In this document: positions 11,693 through 23,600 of the stretch, in pieces
Layout: each line of letters opens with the position of its first letter
Numbering within the stretch: the stretch's first letter is position 1
From: Undaria pinnatifida
Lineage: Eukaryota > Sar > Phaeophyceae > Laminariales > Alariaceae
DNA: 64,000 bases
Reading direction: 5' to 3'
Assembly (NCBI GenBank): GCA_012845835.1
Contig: JABAKD010000024.1
Coordinates: 3,142,061 to 3,206,060 of the forward strand
Made by a program: the position numbers and the translations under genes
Notes under the pieces: generated by a model
The model's database searches: none
The model's input: the letters and a program-made list of their open reading frames with translations, nothing else
What the model was told of the DNA's origin: nothing

Positions 11693-12300
11693 ATGTTGCG
11701 TGTCTCGCATCGGATGCACAGCAGTAGCGCAGCAGTGACCCTCCTCTCAGCGCCGTCGTCCCTCTTCCCCCTCTGCTGGCTCGTCCCGCCACAGCTGCCG
11801 CATCAACAGCAACAGCAGCAGCACCTTTCTTTCAAGCACCAACTTTTTTGGTCGGCCCCGCTTCGCCTGCTGTGCAACACCGGCTCCTCTCTTCCAGGAT
11901 CCTCGAGCGAAGCACGTGTGTATAGCGTCCTCGGCCGGCACCCCCAACACCAGATCGTTGCATTTCAGCAAGAACAGCCGTGGGCTAGAGGCCGAGGGTG
12001 TTTCCAGCAGCAGCAACGGCAGCAACAGCAACAACAAGATCAGCGGCGGCGGAACTCCTTCGCTGGCGGTAGCAGTTTTGTTCCTACAGCTGCAGCTACT
12101 TCTGGATCATCATCACCAACGTCGTCTGCCGTAGCTGTGCAGATTACCATGGCGGGCATCGACACCCCAGCCGGCGCATGCGGTGGGCGCGGGGCGGGAG
12201 ATGGCGGGGCGGATAAAGAAGGAAAGCTGGTCCTAAACAGGGACGATTTCTCGAAGGAGATTAGCGTGGTGGCCATCAAGGTCCCAGCGAAGCGAACGAG
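11693..12300 (+). CDS. TRM5: TRM5 exon 1 (N-terminus)
   Basis: The last 35 codons (…LVLNRDDFSKEI, VVAIKVPAKRT) match the conserved start of TRM5 proteins. The donor is gtcagt after 12300 (phase 2). Two in-frame starts compete. The Met at 12149 gives the usual family length. The Met at 11693 adds 152 residues beginning MLRVSHRM, rich in Ser, Ala, Arg and later poly-Gln; this could be a mitochondrial presequence, since TRM5 is known to act in both nucleus and mitochondrion in some eukaryotes. The upstream extension is uncertain. Confidence 0.75.
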
Positions 12301-14964
12301 GTCAGTTTTCTGGGTGCAGTGTTGGCGTACCTGGTACAGTAGTTGGCGTCAGCGTTGGCGTTAGCGCTAACGTTAGCGTTAGCGTGTTATCGCTGGCGTT
12401 GCAGTCGGTGTTGGCGTTGGTAGTGATATTGGTGTGGCCGTGGTCGGGAAGGGGAGGGAGATGGGGTGGTGGATAAGGAAGGAGAGCTGGTCCTAAACAG
12501 GGCGGAGTTCTCGAGGGAGGTTCGCGTTTACCCGCGAAGCGACCGAGGTCAGTTTTGTGGTGGCGTTAGGGTTGGTGATAGCGTTGGCGTTAGCGTTGGC
12601 GTTAGCGTTGGAGTTGGTGTTAGCGTTATAGTTATCGTGGCCAGGGACGGGCGGGAGATGGGGTGGTGGCTAAGGAAGGAGAGAAGGTCCTGAACAGGGA
12701 GATGTTTTCGAAGGAGATTAACGTGGTCAAACGAGGTGCCCGCAAAGCATACGAGGTTAGTTTGGTGAGTGGTGGGTTAAGTTTTAGCATCAGCCAGCGT
12801 TGGCGTTAGCGTTAGTGCCTACATTATTGTTGGCGTTGGCGCTGGCGTTGGCGTTAGCGTTAGCGTTGCCGTGGTCAGGGGGGGGTGGACAAGGAAGGTC
12901 GTTGGTCCTAAACAGGGAGAAATTCTCGAACGAGATTATCGTGGTCGCCGTCAAGGCGCCCGCGAAGTGAACGAGGTCGATTTTCATGGGTATTTTTTTA
13001 GCGTTAGCGTTATCGTTGGTGTTGTTGTTGGCGTTGGCATTCGCGTCGGCGTTAGCATTAGCGCCCTCGAAGATTATGGTTGTCACCATCAAGGTACCCG
13101 TGAAGCGGACGCGATCAGCGTGTTGGGTGGAGCTTTAGCGTTAGTGTTGGCGTTAGCATGAGGGTGTCGGTGTTATAGTTGACGTTAGTGTTCGCGTTAG
13201 CGTTAGCGTCAGCGTTAGCGTTAGCGTTAGCGTTGGCGTCGGCGCCGGCGTTAGCGTTAGCGTTAGCGTTGGCGTCGGCGTTGGCGTCCACGTTGGCTTT
13301 TTTTTTCCGTTCGCGTCAGTGTCAACGCTAGCGTTAGCGTCAGCGTTAGGGTTAGCGCTAGAGTTAGGGTTAGCACTAGCGTTAGCGTTAGCGCTGTAGC
13401 GTTTCCGTTAGCTTGGCGATAGCGTTAGCGTTAGCGTTGGCGTTGGTGTTAACGTCAGCGTCGGCGTCAGCGTCGGCGTTGGCATTGGCGTTGGTGATAG
13501 CTTTGCTTTTCGATTTTTTTTTGTGGCAAAAAATCACCAGGTAGGTTGCACTAGCGTGTCCATCTTGCACTGCTGCTGTTGCTGCTGTTGCTGCTGGTGA
13601 TCGTATTGTCAGCTTCACGGGTGAAAGGTAGAAGGTATCCCCACAACACTTCAACGTACAGCACTACAATATTTTACTACGGCTGTGTAAGATTAGATAA
13701 TAGCATAGCATTCACGTAGTATACAGACTCCGTACCAGTCCTCAATACCAACGACAACAGCAACAGCAACAGCAACGACCACAACCATGATTACAACCGC
13801 AACCACATCCAACAGTAGCCCATAGCCCCTTCGGTGTGAACTAGGAAGAGCGGTGAGGCCCTCCGCGATGCCCGCGTGCCCACTATGTACGCAAATACTG
13901 CTGTAACATTTCGCCGACGCTTTTAACTCATATATAGTTTGGGATCAATGAGGCCTCTCCGCTGCGATCAGCCCGAGACTCTCACCCAGCCCCCGCGTTG
14001 ATTCGATGGTAATCAACGCGGCACCTCGTCGCAGAGAGTAGCTACCCGATTAAATAAACACTAACATAAAACTGATGTCGTTGTCGGCGTGTCTCGCGCA
14101 CAATGATGGGCGGACGGGATGGTGTGTTTTCCCTAACCGCTTCCTACTCTCTAGCTGCTTGCACGGGAGCCGACGATGCAAGTGGGATCGTCTTGCTTTT
14201 CTGTACAGCTATCAAGATTTTCTCCCACCCCGGGGACGGACTTATTCCGTCCCCGGGGTTTTGCTCCAAGTTGACAATACAGTATACCTCCACCCAAAAT
14301 GCGACCACATAAAACACTTCCACTTTAAGGACTAGCTGGGACGACAAAAAAAAAATGACGCGTGAACGACAACGCCCACTTTGACCACAACTTGAAGAAA
14401 ATACCGAACACCATCAGCCCGATTTTGTGGAACCCCCAACCCTGTAGTTTCTGTGTGATCCAAAGAGGTGCAGGTGAGGTTTGAGGATTATGTGAATGAA
14501 CATGCCGAACGCCTCAATCTGATTGTGTGGAAAACTCAACCCCAATTCAGTTTTAGCTTTGCATTTTTAGCGGGCTGCAGGTGCAATAAATGAGGAACGA
14601 TGGGGTGGTAGAAGTACGATGCCGAACGCCAACACGAGTTTGTGGAAACCCCAACCCTGTGCGTGTTTTTTTAGCGAGCGAACGAGGTGTAGGCGCGGTT
14701 GAGGAATTGCATGGAACAAAGTGCCGAACGCCAGCCCAAATATTTTGGAAACCCCAATCCAATCCTACATTTGTTTTTTTTGTTTGTTTTCAGCGAGGTG
14801 CAGGTGCGGTTGAGGAAAGAACTGATGAATGCTCGCCACCGCAAGAACGTTGAGCGCTGTCCCGAAGACGACAAAAGCCGGATTTTGCTCCTCAGCACCG
14901 CCGTGAAGGATCCGGACACCCTCGAAGGCGAGAAGAAATGCGACATGGTTTGCGCGAGCGATAG

Positions 14965-15011
<47 letters not shown>

Positions 15012-17577
15012 GGTTTTTCTGTACATCAGTGCATACTTACCGGGAACATGTCGATATAGACGTACTTAAAACGCTTCGTTCTCTTGCTCCCTCCCTCCTT
15101 TCTCTCTCTCCATCTCTCTCGTTCTCTCTCTCCCCCCCTCCCCCCTTCTCTACCCCTTGCGTCTCCGTGTACCACTTCTTGTGTGGGTGTGTGCCTCCCC
15201 CCCCCCCCCCCGGCAAAAACATTGTTAAAAATTGGCAAAAGGTCTCAGCGCCGAAGCTGCGGCGTTTGTCAGGGGGGATGCAGAGCTCTCAACCACAACG
15301 TTCAATGTGAAAACGGACTACTCCATGCTTGGGGTGGAGGAGGTGAATGACATGCCTCCTGTTTCTCGTTTGGCACTGCCCGGCGGGAGATAGGGGGGCG
15401 GGGTACCAACTTCATGCACAGCCGTGGTTGTATGGCCATAGACCCTCGCACCCCTACAATGCCGGGACGGAGCATGTCGGGCTTTCACCCACCAGGGATG
15501 GGGCATGGGTAGCTTGGGGCGAGGCCGGGGGGGAGAGGGGGGCGGGCGTACTTATGTGTTGCTTGCCGTGGTCATTTTGGTCACCGACGACGTATCCCTT
15601 TCGTCACGGAGCGTCATTCCTACACCTAACTGGGACCCCTCCAGCATTTGGGCGCTCAGCACGTTTCTTCCACATACTACATTTATTTTTCGCTTATCTT
15701 ATCTCTTTCCTCTTTGGCCTTCTGTGGCCACTCTCTTATCTCCTAGGATAGCGACTGTTTTCTCAGTATCTAGCGGGGGGGGGAGGGGGGGGGGAGGGGG
15801 GGGGGAGGGGGGGGGGAGGGGGGGGGGAGGGGGGGGGGAGGGGGGGGGGAGGGGGGGGGGGAGGGGGGGGGGAGGGGGGGGGGAGGGGGGGGGGAGGGGG
15901 GGGGGAGGGGGGGGGGGAGGGGGGGGGGGAGGGGGGGGGAGGGGGGGGGGGAGGGGGGGGGGGAGGGGGGGGGGGAGGGGGGGGGGGAGGGGGGGGGGGA
16001 GGGGGGGGGGAAGGACGTCCAAAGCAGAACGCGACTCCGTCCGGTTTGTTTTTTTTTGTCACAGGAGGCGGCGAGGGGAGCGGAGCGGAAGGGGGTTGCT
16101 TGATTTTGTTCGCGTTCGCGTTTTTTGAAACGTGACGATGATTACTAACCTTTTATTTTTCAATATTTGTTTTTCCTGCCGTTGCTTTTGGTTTCTCTTT
16201 TTCTTGCAACCATTTTATTTCTCAATGCTTGCTTGGTTGTTCAACATTTTTTTTCCAGCCGTCTGTGTTTTATTACATTGCGTCTCTCGCTTCCTTTTTT
16301 TTTCTGGGGGGAAGGGGCCTGGTTCTGACACGGCTGCTGCAAGCGTGGCTGCCCGGGAAGGACCTTCCAACGTGCTTTCTTTATTTCTCCCCTTTTTTTT
16401 CCCATCTTATTTTTCAATTTTTTGTGTTTTATTTTCCAACTTTCGTTCTCCAGCCGTGCTGCCTTGAACCCTGTTTTACTTTCACTTGGTGTGGGTGTGG
16501 TTCCAGGTTTTGACGCGGCTGCTGCGAAAATGCTTGCCCGGAAAGGACCTTCCAACGTCGTTTGAGGTCGCCGGACACCTGGCGCACCTTAACCTGAAGG
16601 ACTACCTCTTGCCCTACAAGAATGTCATCGGACAGGTAACCTTAACGCGTTCACTACTGGACACGCATTCTACGCTAGAGGTATACCTCTTTCTGGCGAA
16701 AACGTTTTCTGAATGACGGGGCTCCTTAACCCAAAATCGTCGTTAGTAGTATTAAGGTATACCTCTTTCTGGCGAAAATGTTTTCTGAATGACGGGGCTC
16801 CTTGACCCCAAACCGTTGGAAATTTTATTAAGGTATACCTCTTTCTGGCGAAAATGTTTTCTGAATCACGGGGCTCCTTAACCCAAAATCGTCGGAAATT
16901 GTATTAAGGTATACCTCTTTTTGGCGATTTTTTTTTTCTGAATGGTGGGGCTCCTTAACCCAAATTCGTAGGAAAATTGGCCATTTGTTTTGCCTGATTC
17001 TCGTCGTGCACCTAGCCCAAGGGTTTTTCATCCGGTAGCATTTTATTTTCTCCAAATCAGTTTTTTGGGAGAGGTCTTAAGCTCCCGAATGGAGGGGTAG
17101 TATTAGAAAAAAAGTGGGTGCATCTCTATCGTAGCACGCGTTTGGAACCCTTTTTAGGGACAATTTTACTTGAAGTTAGTGTAGGGAGGGATTTTGGGGC
17201 TCTAAAGGGGTTAGCTGCTTTGCGGGGCATTGTTTTTCTCGCGCGGCGCAACTGCCTACGCGCTCTCGTTGCCATTGCTGGGTGCTTTGGGTCGTTGGTA
17301 TTGGTGGTGGGAGGGGGCGTGCTGTTCATGTTTCTTTTTGCCCTCTCCGGCGAACGGGTTATGAAAGTGAACCTTGCACGCATTAGAACCTCATGCACGT
17401 TCTTGGGGGACCGACTACTTGGAATTAGAGTGAAATATTTTTGAGCAGTAGTGAAGGGTTGAGCTCACCGCATTTTCACGTATGTTGCGGGTATCACTTT
17501 AATTCGGTTGCCGAAACAACGGCAACGGTGTTTTCTTGACAACGGCAGCGCAAGTTGGTTTGGTGGTGGTGGTGTGG

Positions 17578-17615
<38 letters not shown>

Positions 17616-20600
17616 GCTGTTGTTGTTGTTTCTGTTGTTGCTGTTGTTTTTGTTGTTGTTGTTTTTGTTGTTGTTGTTTTTGTTGTTGTTGTTGTTGTTG
17701 TTGGCGTTGCCGTCGTTGTCGTCTTTGCTGATGCTGCTGCTGCCTTCACGCGAGAAAGCGTTATTTACATTCCCCTCAACAATTTGTAGCGCACCCGTAC
17801 TGATTGTTTTCCCCAGGAAAGACGCCGATTGCTCTTCCCGAAGAGATGTCAAATGATACGAGCGAGTGCGAGTTTTAATGTTGACGGCCCTGAAAAAAAA
17901 ATGGGGACCCATTTCGAGTTTTCTGAAGCATCCCCGCTAACTAACCTAACCCTTACTCTAACCCATACGAAATAGTACCGGTCGAAGTGCCTCCTGATGG
18001 CATCACTGCGACAAAATGGTTAGAAACGTCGAGCAATGTGTATCACTGCGTCCCCAGACCACCAAATGCACACCATTTGACGACGGCACAACTGAAAATT
18101 CTGCTGCGCGAGCTCCTAGCGACAACAATATTTATCTTTCTTCCCAGAGAGATGTTTTTTTTTTTTTTCTTCATGATTCCCTTGCTTGAGGTCAAAAAAA
18201 AAAATCCCAATTTCCCACCCTTGGCTTCGACTACTACGGGTTATCTACATAGCAGAAAACATGTATGGCTTCTCTCCCCCTCTAAATATATGTACATACA
18301 ATGGTTGTCCTCGGTTGGCACTGACGCTGTAAAACATTACCTGGTATATGTATGTTTGGGTTGGCGTTGGTTGGCAACGTCGACGCTGTAAAACAGGTTA
18401 ATCATTGCGTGGGCTACACAACCAGGGTACCGTTTTTTTTGTTTTTTTTTGGCGGTCACCATGATGGTCATCGAGTTAGATCATATTGTGCGAGGTGGAG
18501 AACCCTAACGCCGCACAAGAGAAATTATCGCATCACGCAGTGTGACTATGGTAAGGCACCCACGAGGCAGATACATAGTAATACCCATTGCTGTCTCTGG
18601 GGTGGCCGCACCAGAAAACAAAGTAACTCATTGGCGCTGTCATCCACAAGCAAGTAGGCACAAGGTGCCATAGTCCGTCCTACGAGCGGTTCTTGGAAGG
18701 ACGCAGTTCACCCTTCACGCGACTCGCCGAACACCTCACGGTGCTGCGCGCTTGGTGCAAGCAATGTCTGCTTGGTTGGTGAAAACCCGATGTGCTCCGT
18801 CCCGGCATAGTACAGTAGAGCTTACCACTTTTTCGAGACGATGGTTGACGCACACTGTGTACGAGACGAAGGGGGTTTCACCCTACAATGGTTGGTTGGT
18901 TGCGTTTCATTGGGTTAGGGTTAGGGTTCGGATATGTATATAATGTAAAAGAGTATGTCAACCATTTTCTCGAAAAAGCGGCAAGGTACCCTCGCATAGT
19001 AGGGATTCGAGGGTCTATGGTCATACGACTACGACCATGCACAACCTGAGTACGCCCCCTCCCCCCCCATTCCGAAATGCGTGAATGTTCCGGCATCTCA
19101 CCTCCCCCTTTTCAGGACGTCATTGACAAGAACCATGGTTGTTAGAGATCTGCCAACTGTTCCTCGTAGAGTAGAGAGATGCGAATTATTGTTCCTGGAG
19201 TCCTGGAGAGATGTAAGGCTCGTTGGCGCAACCACGACCTCTATAAGTATCGTAGCAAACTTCATGGATCCCCCCTCCCCGTTGCAACATGCCTCCGTGT
19301 TCCGATATTGCGCCTACTGTTTCAGGTGATCATTGACAAGAACCCTCGGATCACCACCGTTGTCAACAAGGTAATCGATGATGGATGTGGATGATGGGTA
19401 GGGTTGGGCAGTGGAACATTATGTACTCACGGTTGAAATCTACTGGCAGTGGCTACCTACTGATTGAGCCTGCCAGTAGGGTTGGTCTTACGCACGTCCA
19501 CGCCCGAAAAAACACGCCATATTGTGTTATGGAAACCCGCCAATAGCTTCGCTCGACCAGCACACTGCTGCAATCTAGTATACTGATCGCTGGTGAAGGC
19601 AGTATTATGTTTGCTGATTGAGGCTACCAGTACCCAACCCAAACGTTAAATGCATCCCTGCTGACTGCTGAATATATTATTTATACTTGTAACGCTGGTC
19701 GATACCTCGTACCTGGTACTCTGCAAATCGAAGCACAGAACGCAGCCTTTATGGGTTTGCTTGTATAAGTTTGGGTATGCACATTGATACGCGGCTGTGT
19801 ACAGCAGTATTTTTTGTGTTTTTTTTCCCCGCCGGGGGGGGGAGGAGGGAGGGAGGGGGTACGGCAGGGGTACAGATTATTGTTGTGTATAGGTTAGGGT
19901 TAGGATTCGGGTTAGTTCCATCCATTGTGAAAAACACAACAATGTAGGACACATAGATATACATTATTGTGTTTTTCAACCATCTCACCCCAGTGACGTC
20001 ATGAGGGGGCACTCATCGGTATAGTACATTTCCTATGGGTTAGGGTTAGCGTTAGGGTTAGTTCCATCCATTGTGAAAACACACAATAATGTAGGACACC
20101 CGGGTATGGGGACGTCTGCCCATCGTTCCTTCGAGGACAGTTTTTTTTTTTTCTTTTTTTTTCTTGTTTTAAGCACCGTAATGTCCCGCAGCGATACTAT
20201 AGTAGAGCACTACGGAGATCCTTTAACAACAGGATAAAATCACACGAAAAAAAATACTTCGAAGTAAAGCATAACGCCACCTTCAGGCGAGCTCTTTTAC
20301 GCTACGACGGCTGTGTTCGATTGAGGCTCTTCAAGTTTCTTGGTAAGACCAGCTAACAGACTAACTTGAGTTCAACCGCTATTGAACGAAGGCGGGTGAT
20401 CGATTTCCTGCCCGCTTCCTGGTGTTGTACTCCCATCCTGCTTGCTGTAGGTCTTCGTAATAGCGGTAGTATGCAACCCTGCAATGCATGCTGGACGAGC
20501 ACTCCCTTTGCCAACACGGCGGTGGTGGGTGATGGATTCTGGATGTTGAAAATGCTAACACAATTCGATCAGAATCGCGGCATAATTACCAGAGTATTAC

Positions 20601-23600
20601 CGGAGGTAACAACCTGAATCGCCACATAATTACCGGGGTAGTACCATAATCACCAAAGTATTACCGGGGTAATACCAGAGTATCCAACGTAGTACCGGGG
20701 TAATACCAGAATCACCAAAGTATTACCGGGGTAATACCAGAGTATCCAACGTAGTACCGGGGTAATACCAGAATCGCCAAAGTATTACCGGGGTAATACC
20801 AGAGTATCCAACGTAGTACCGGGGTAATACCAGAATCGCCAAGGTATTACCGGGGTAATACCAGAGTATCCAACGTAGTACCGGGGTAATACCAGAATCG
20901 CCAAAGTATTACCGGGGTAATACCAGAGTATCCAACGTAGTACCGGGGTAATACCAGAATCGCCAAAGTATTACCGGGGTAATACCAGAGTATCCAACGT
21001 AGTACCGGGGTAATACCAGAATCGCCGAAGTATTACCGGGGGAATACCAGAGTATCCAACGTAATACCGGGGCAGTATCAGCACAAGTCCACCCGGTAAC
21101 CCTCATACCAGGTACACAATACCGGAGTATTACCGGAGGTAACACCAGAATCGCCACAGTATTTCCGGGTAACACCAGAATATCCAACGTAATACCGGGG
21201 TAATATCGGAACCGCCATAGTATGACCATGGCAATGCCACGGTGCTTCTGGGGTATGTCGTTTTTGGTGCTATCGATAGGTATTTTACGAATACCAAGGT
21301 AGTTAGTTTGCCGCTGTGAGGATATCTGCGGTCGTTTTTCGGCCGCTCGCTTGGTACACTGCTTCTGCTTTGCTTCCGCTTTGCTTCCGCTTTGCTTCTT
21401 TGTTACCGCTTTTATCTTACGCTTTGCCTCCGCTTTGCTTCCGCTTTGCCTCCGCTTTTCTTCCGCTTGCGGCGCGTAAAAAGGTGGACACTATCTCTAC
21501 GCGGTTCAGGACGTTTCCGATGGAGGTGATCGCGGGAGAGGATGACACCGAGGTCAGAGATGGGGCTGATGGGGAGGAGGGGGGGGTGGAGTGGGAAGGG
21601 TGGGGGTTGGGGGGGTTGAGAGGGAGGTGTAGCTTTCCCATTGCGGGGTGGGGAGGGGGGTGTTGTTCGTTAACGCTGTTGTGGTTGTTGTTGTTTGCTA
21701 ATGCTGTTCTGTTTGTTGTGGTTGTGGTTGTGGTTGTTGTTGCTTTTTGGCGGTTGTCGTTGTTGCTATTAATATTGCTTGCTGTTGTTCCCGTTGGTGA
21801 CACTCTTTCGGTGTTGGTCGGTGTAAATGTTCGTGGCCTCGGTGTTGCTTCTACACGTTGGTGCTGGTAGCTCCTCGTACGAGAGTCGACATCACAAGTT
21901 CATCTCTACCCTCCTGCCGCCTTTATGAGTCCGTTTTTCGTTTGTTTTTTTTCAAGCGAACGCGAATTTCTAGTGCGCACCGTGCAAAAAACGAAAAAAA
22001 CAGAAACCCCTCTTGAGCTACACAGCTGAACCCGGATTGTATCGTACGACCGCGACCCTACAACCGCCGACCGACATCTATGACTATCCTATATTCTCCA
22101 ACCAGCCCACACAAGTTGACAGCGCTATGATATCCTACTTCCGGAGTTCTTAGCGACAACGGCAACAACGGCACTACCTCGGATGCATCATCCCTCTATA
22201 GTGCAGTAGAGGTGGCAGTTTTCCGGGATTTTTTTTTTTATGTGTCCGGTTGAGTTCCGTTTCTCGAGTGGGAAACTGTCGATTAGTTCGATGCTACTGT
22301 TACTAGTATGGTGTATTACGAAGGACTAGCGCATAGAAGTTTTGGTCGGATTGCCCGAACGAACGCCTTCGAAGGTCACGTTTTGGGTGATATTTTGATC
22401 TCATGGCAGGAGCTCAGAAAGTTCTTAGAATCTGCTGCACCCCTCTCATATATGTGTATATATATTTTTATTTCCGTGGATCGTGCCCAAAACGCCAAGC
22501 AGCAAAAGCTGAAACAGCAACAAACGAGACAGCCATGTTGTAATCCGCCGGTTAGCCAGTCGGCTACTGGTGGGTTTGACTTTCTGAGCGGGGCGTTTAA
22601 ACGCGTACCTGGCACGCGCACTGTAAACCTTAACCTTCAAGGTTCAACGATATGCTCTACCTCGCTCTGGTAGAGTGCCACGCCAGAAAACAAAGTAGCT
22701 CATTGGCACTGTTATCCACAAGCAAGAAAGTAGGCACAAGGTGCCGAAGTCCGTCTTACGAGCGGTTCTTGGAAGGATGCAGTTCACCCTTTATGCGACT
22801 CGCTGAACACCTCACGGCGCTTCGCGCTTGGTGCAAGCAATATCTGCCTGGTTGGTAAAAACCCGACGTGTTTCGTCCCGGCATAGTATAATAGGGGATG
22901 CGAGGGTCTTATGGTCATACAACTACGGTCATGAACGAACCGAGTACACCCCCCCCTCCCCCCCGTCCGAGTTAATGAGTTTCCCCTCACGCCCATTGTG
23001 ACAAGCTGCAAACAACGCCTTCAACACGTGTTAATTATTCAGGTGGTGGTGAAGGAGAGTGGGTGCAGCTTTCGGTTCGACTTTGCAAAGGTTTACTGGA
23101 ACAGCCGCCTGCAGGTGACTCCGCGGTAGTTTGAAGCAGCTGGTGCATTATTTGGAGCGGTTTAGTAACATTCAGGGGAAAGATGGGAGCATGCGTGGCC
23201 GACGTATCACACCGCTTTCAAAGATGAGCATCATCCATTCAATCGGGTTGCAACTGACTTATTTCTGTGATGGATTCCGAAGAAGTATAACAGCGGTAGC
23301 GTGTGCATCCAGGAAACGCAACGACGGCCGGGACTCGGGCCTCGAACCTCCGACCTTTGTCCGCTTTCCAACTGCCCCATGTTTTGGGGGGTACAAACGA
23401 CTTGGAGTTTATTTCGCAATAGTAGAACGGTTAAGCGTTGGGTCTTGGGGCATCAAGGCTCGTGGCTAGTGGCTCGTGGACCGTAGACTCCTTATCTGCG
23501 TCATTCGGCGTGAGGCCCTTGACACAATCGCCATCACAACCCCCCATCTCCCCCACGTACACGTCTTGCAATCCCCTCCCGCCTGCCCCACCCTCCCCCT

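Noticed and set aside
14228-14258. Rho-independent terminator
   Set aside because: A perfect hairpin followed by Ts resembles one, but it lies in a eukaryotic intron where such terminators do not operate.
15505-16128. Long ORFs of poly-Gly, poly-Pro and Arg-Gly
   Set aside because: They read through the G tract in every frame on both strands; pure composition artefact.
18908-18930. Telomere
   Set aside because: Only two to three TTAGGG-like units, inside a small MITE; also seen at 19890 and 20040 in similar short patches.
20640-21075. CRISPR-like array
   Set aside because: Units are contiguous with no unique spacers; an ordinary minisatellite in an intron of a nuclear gene.
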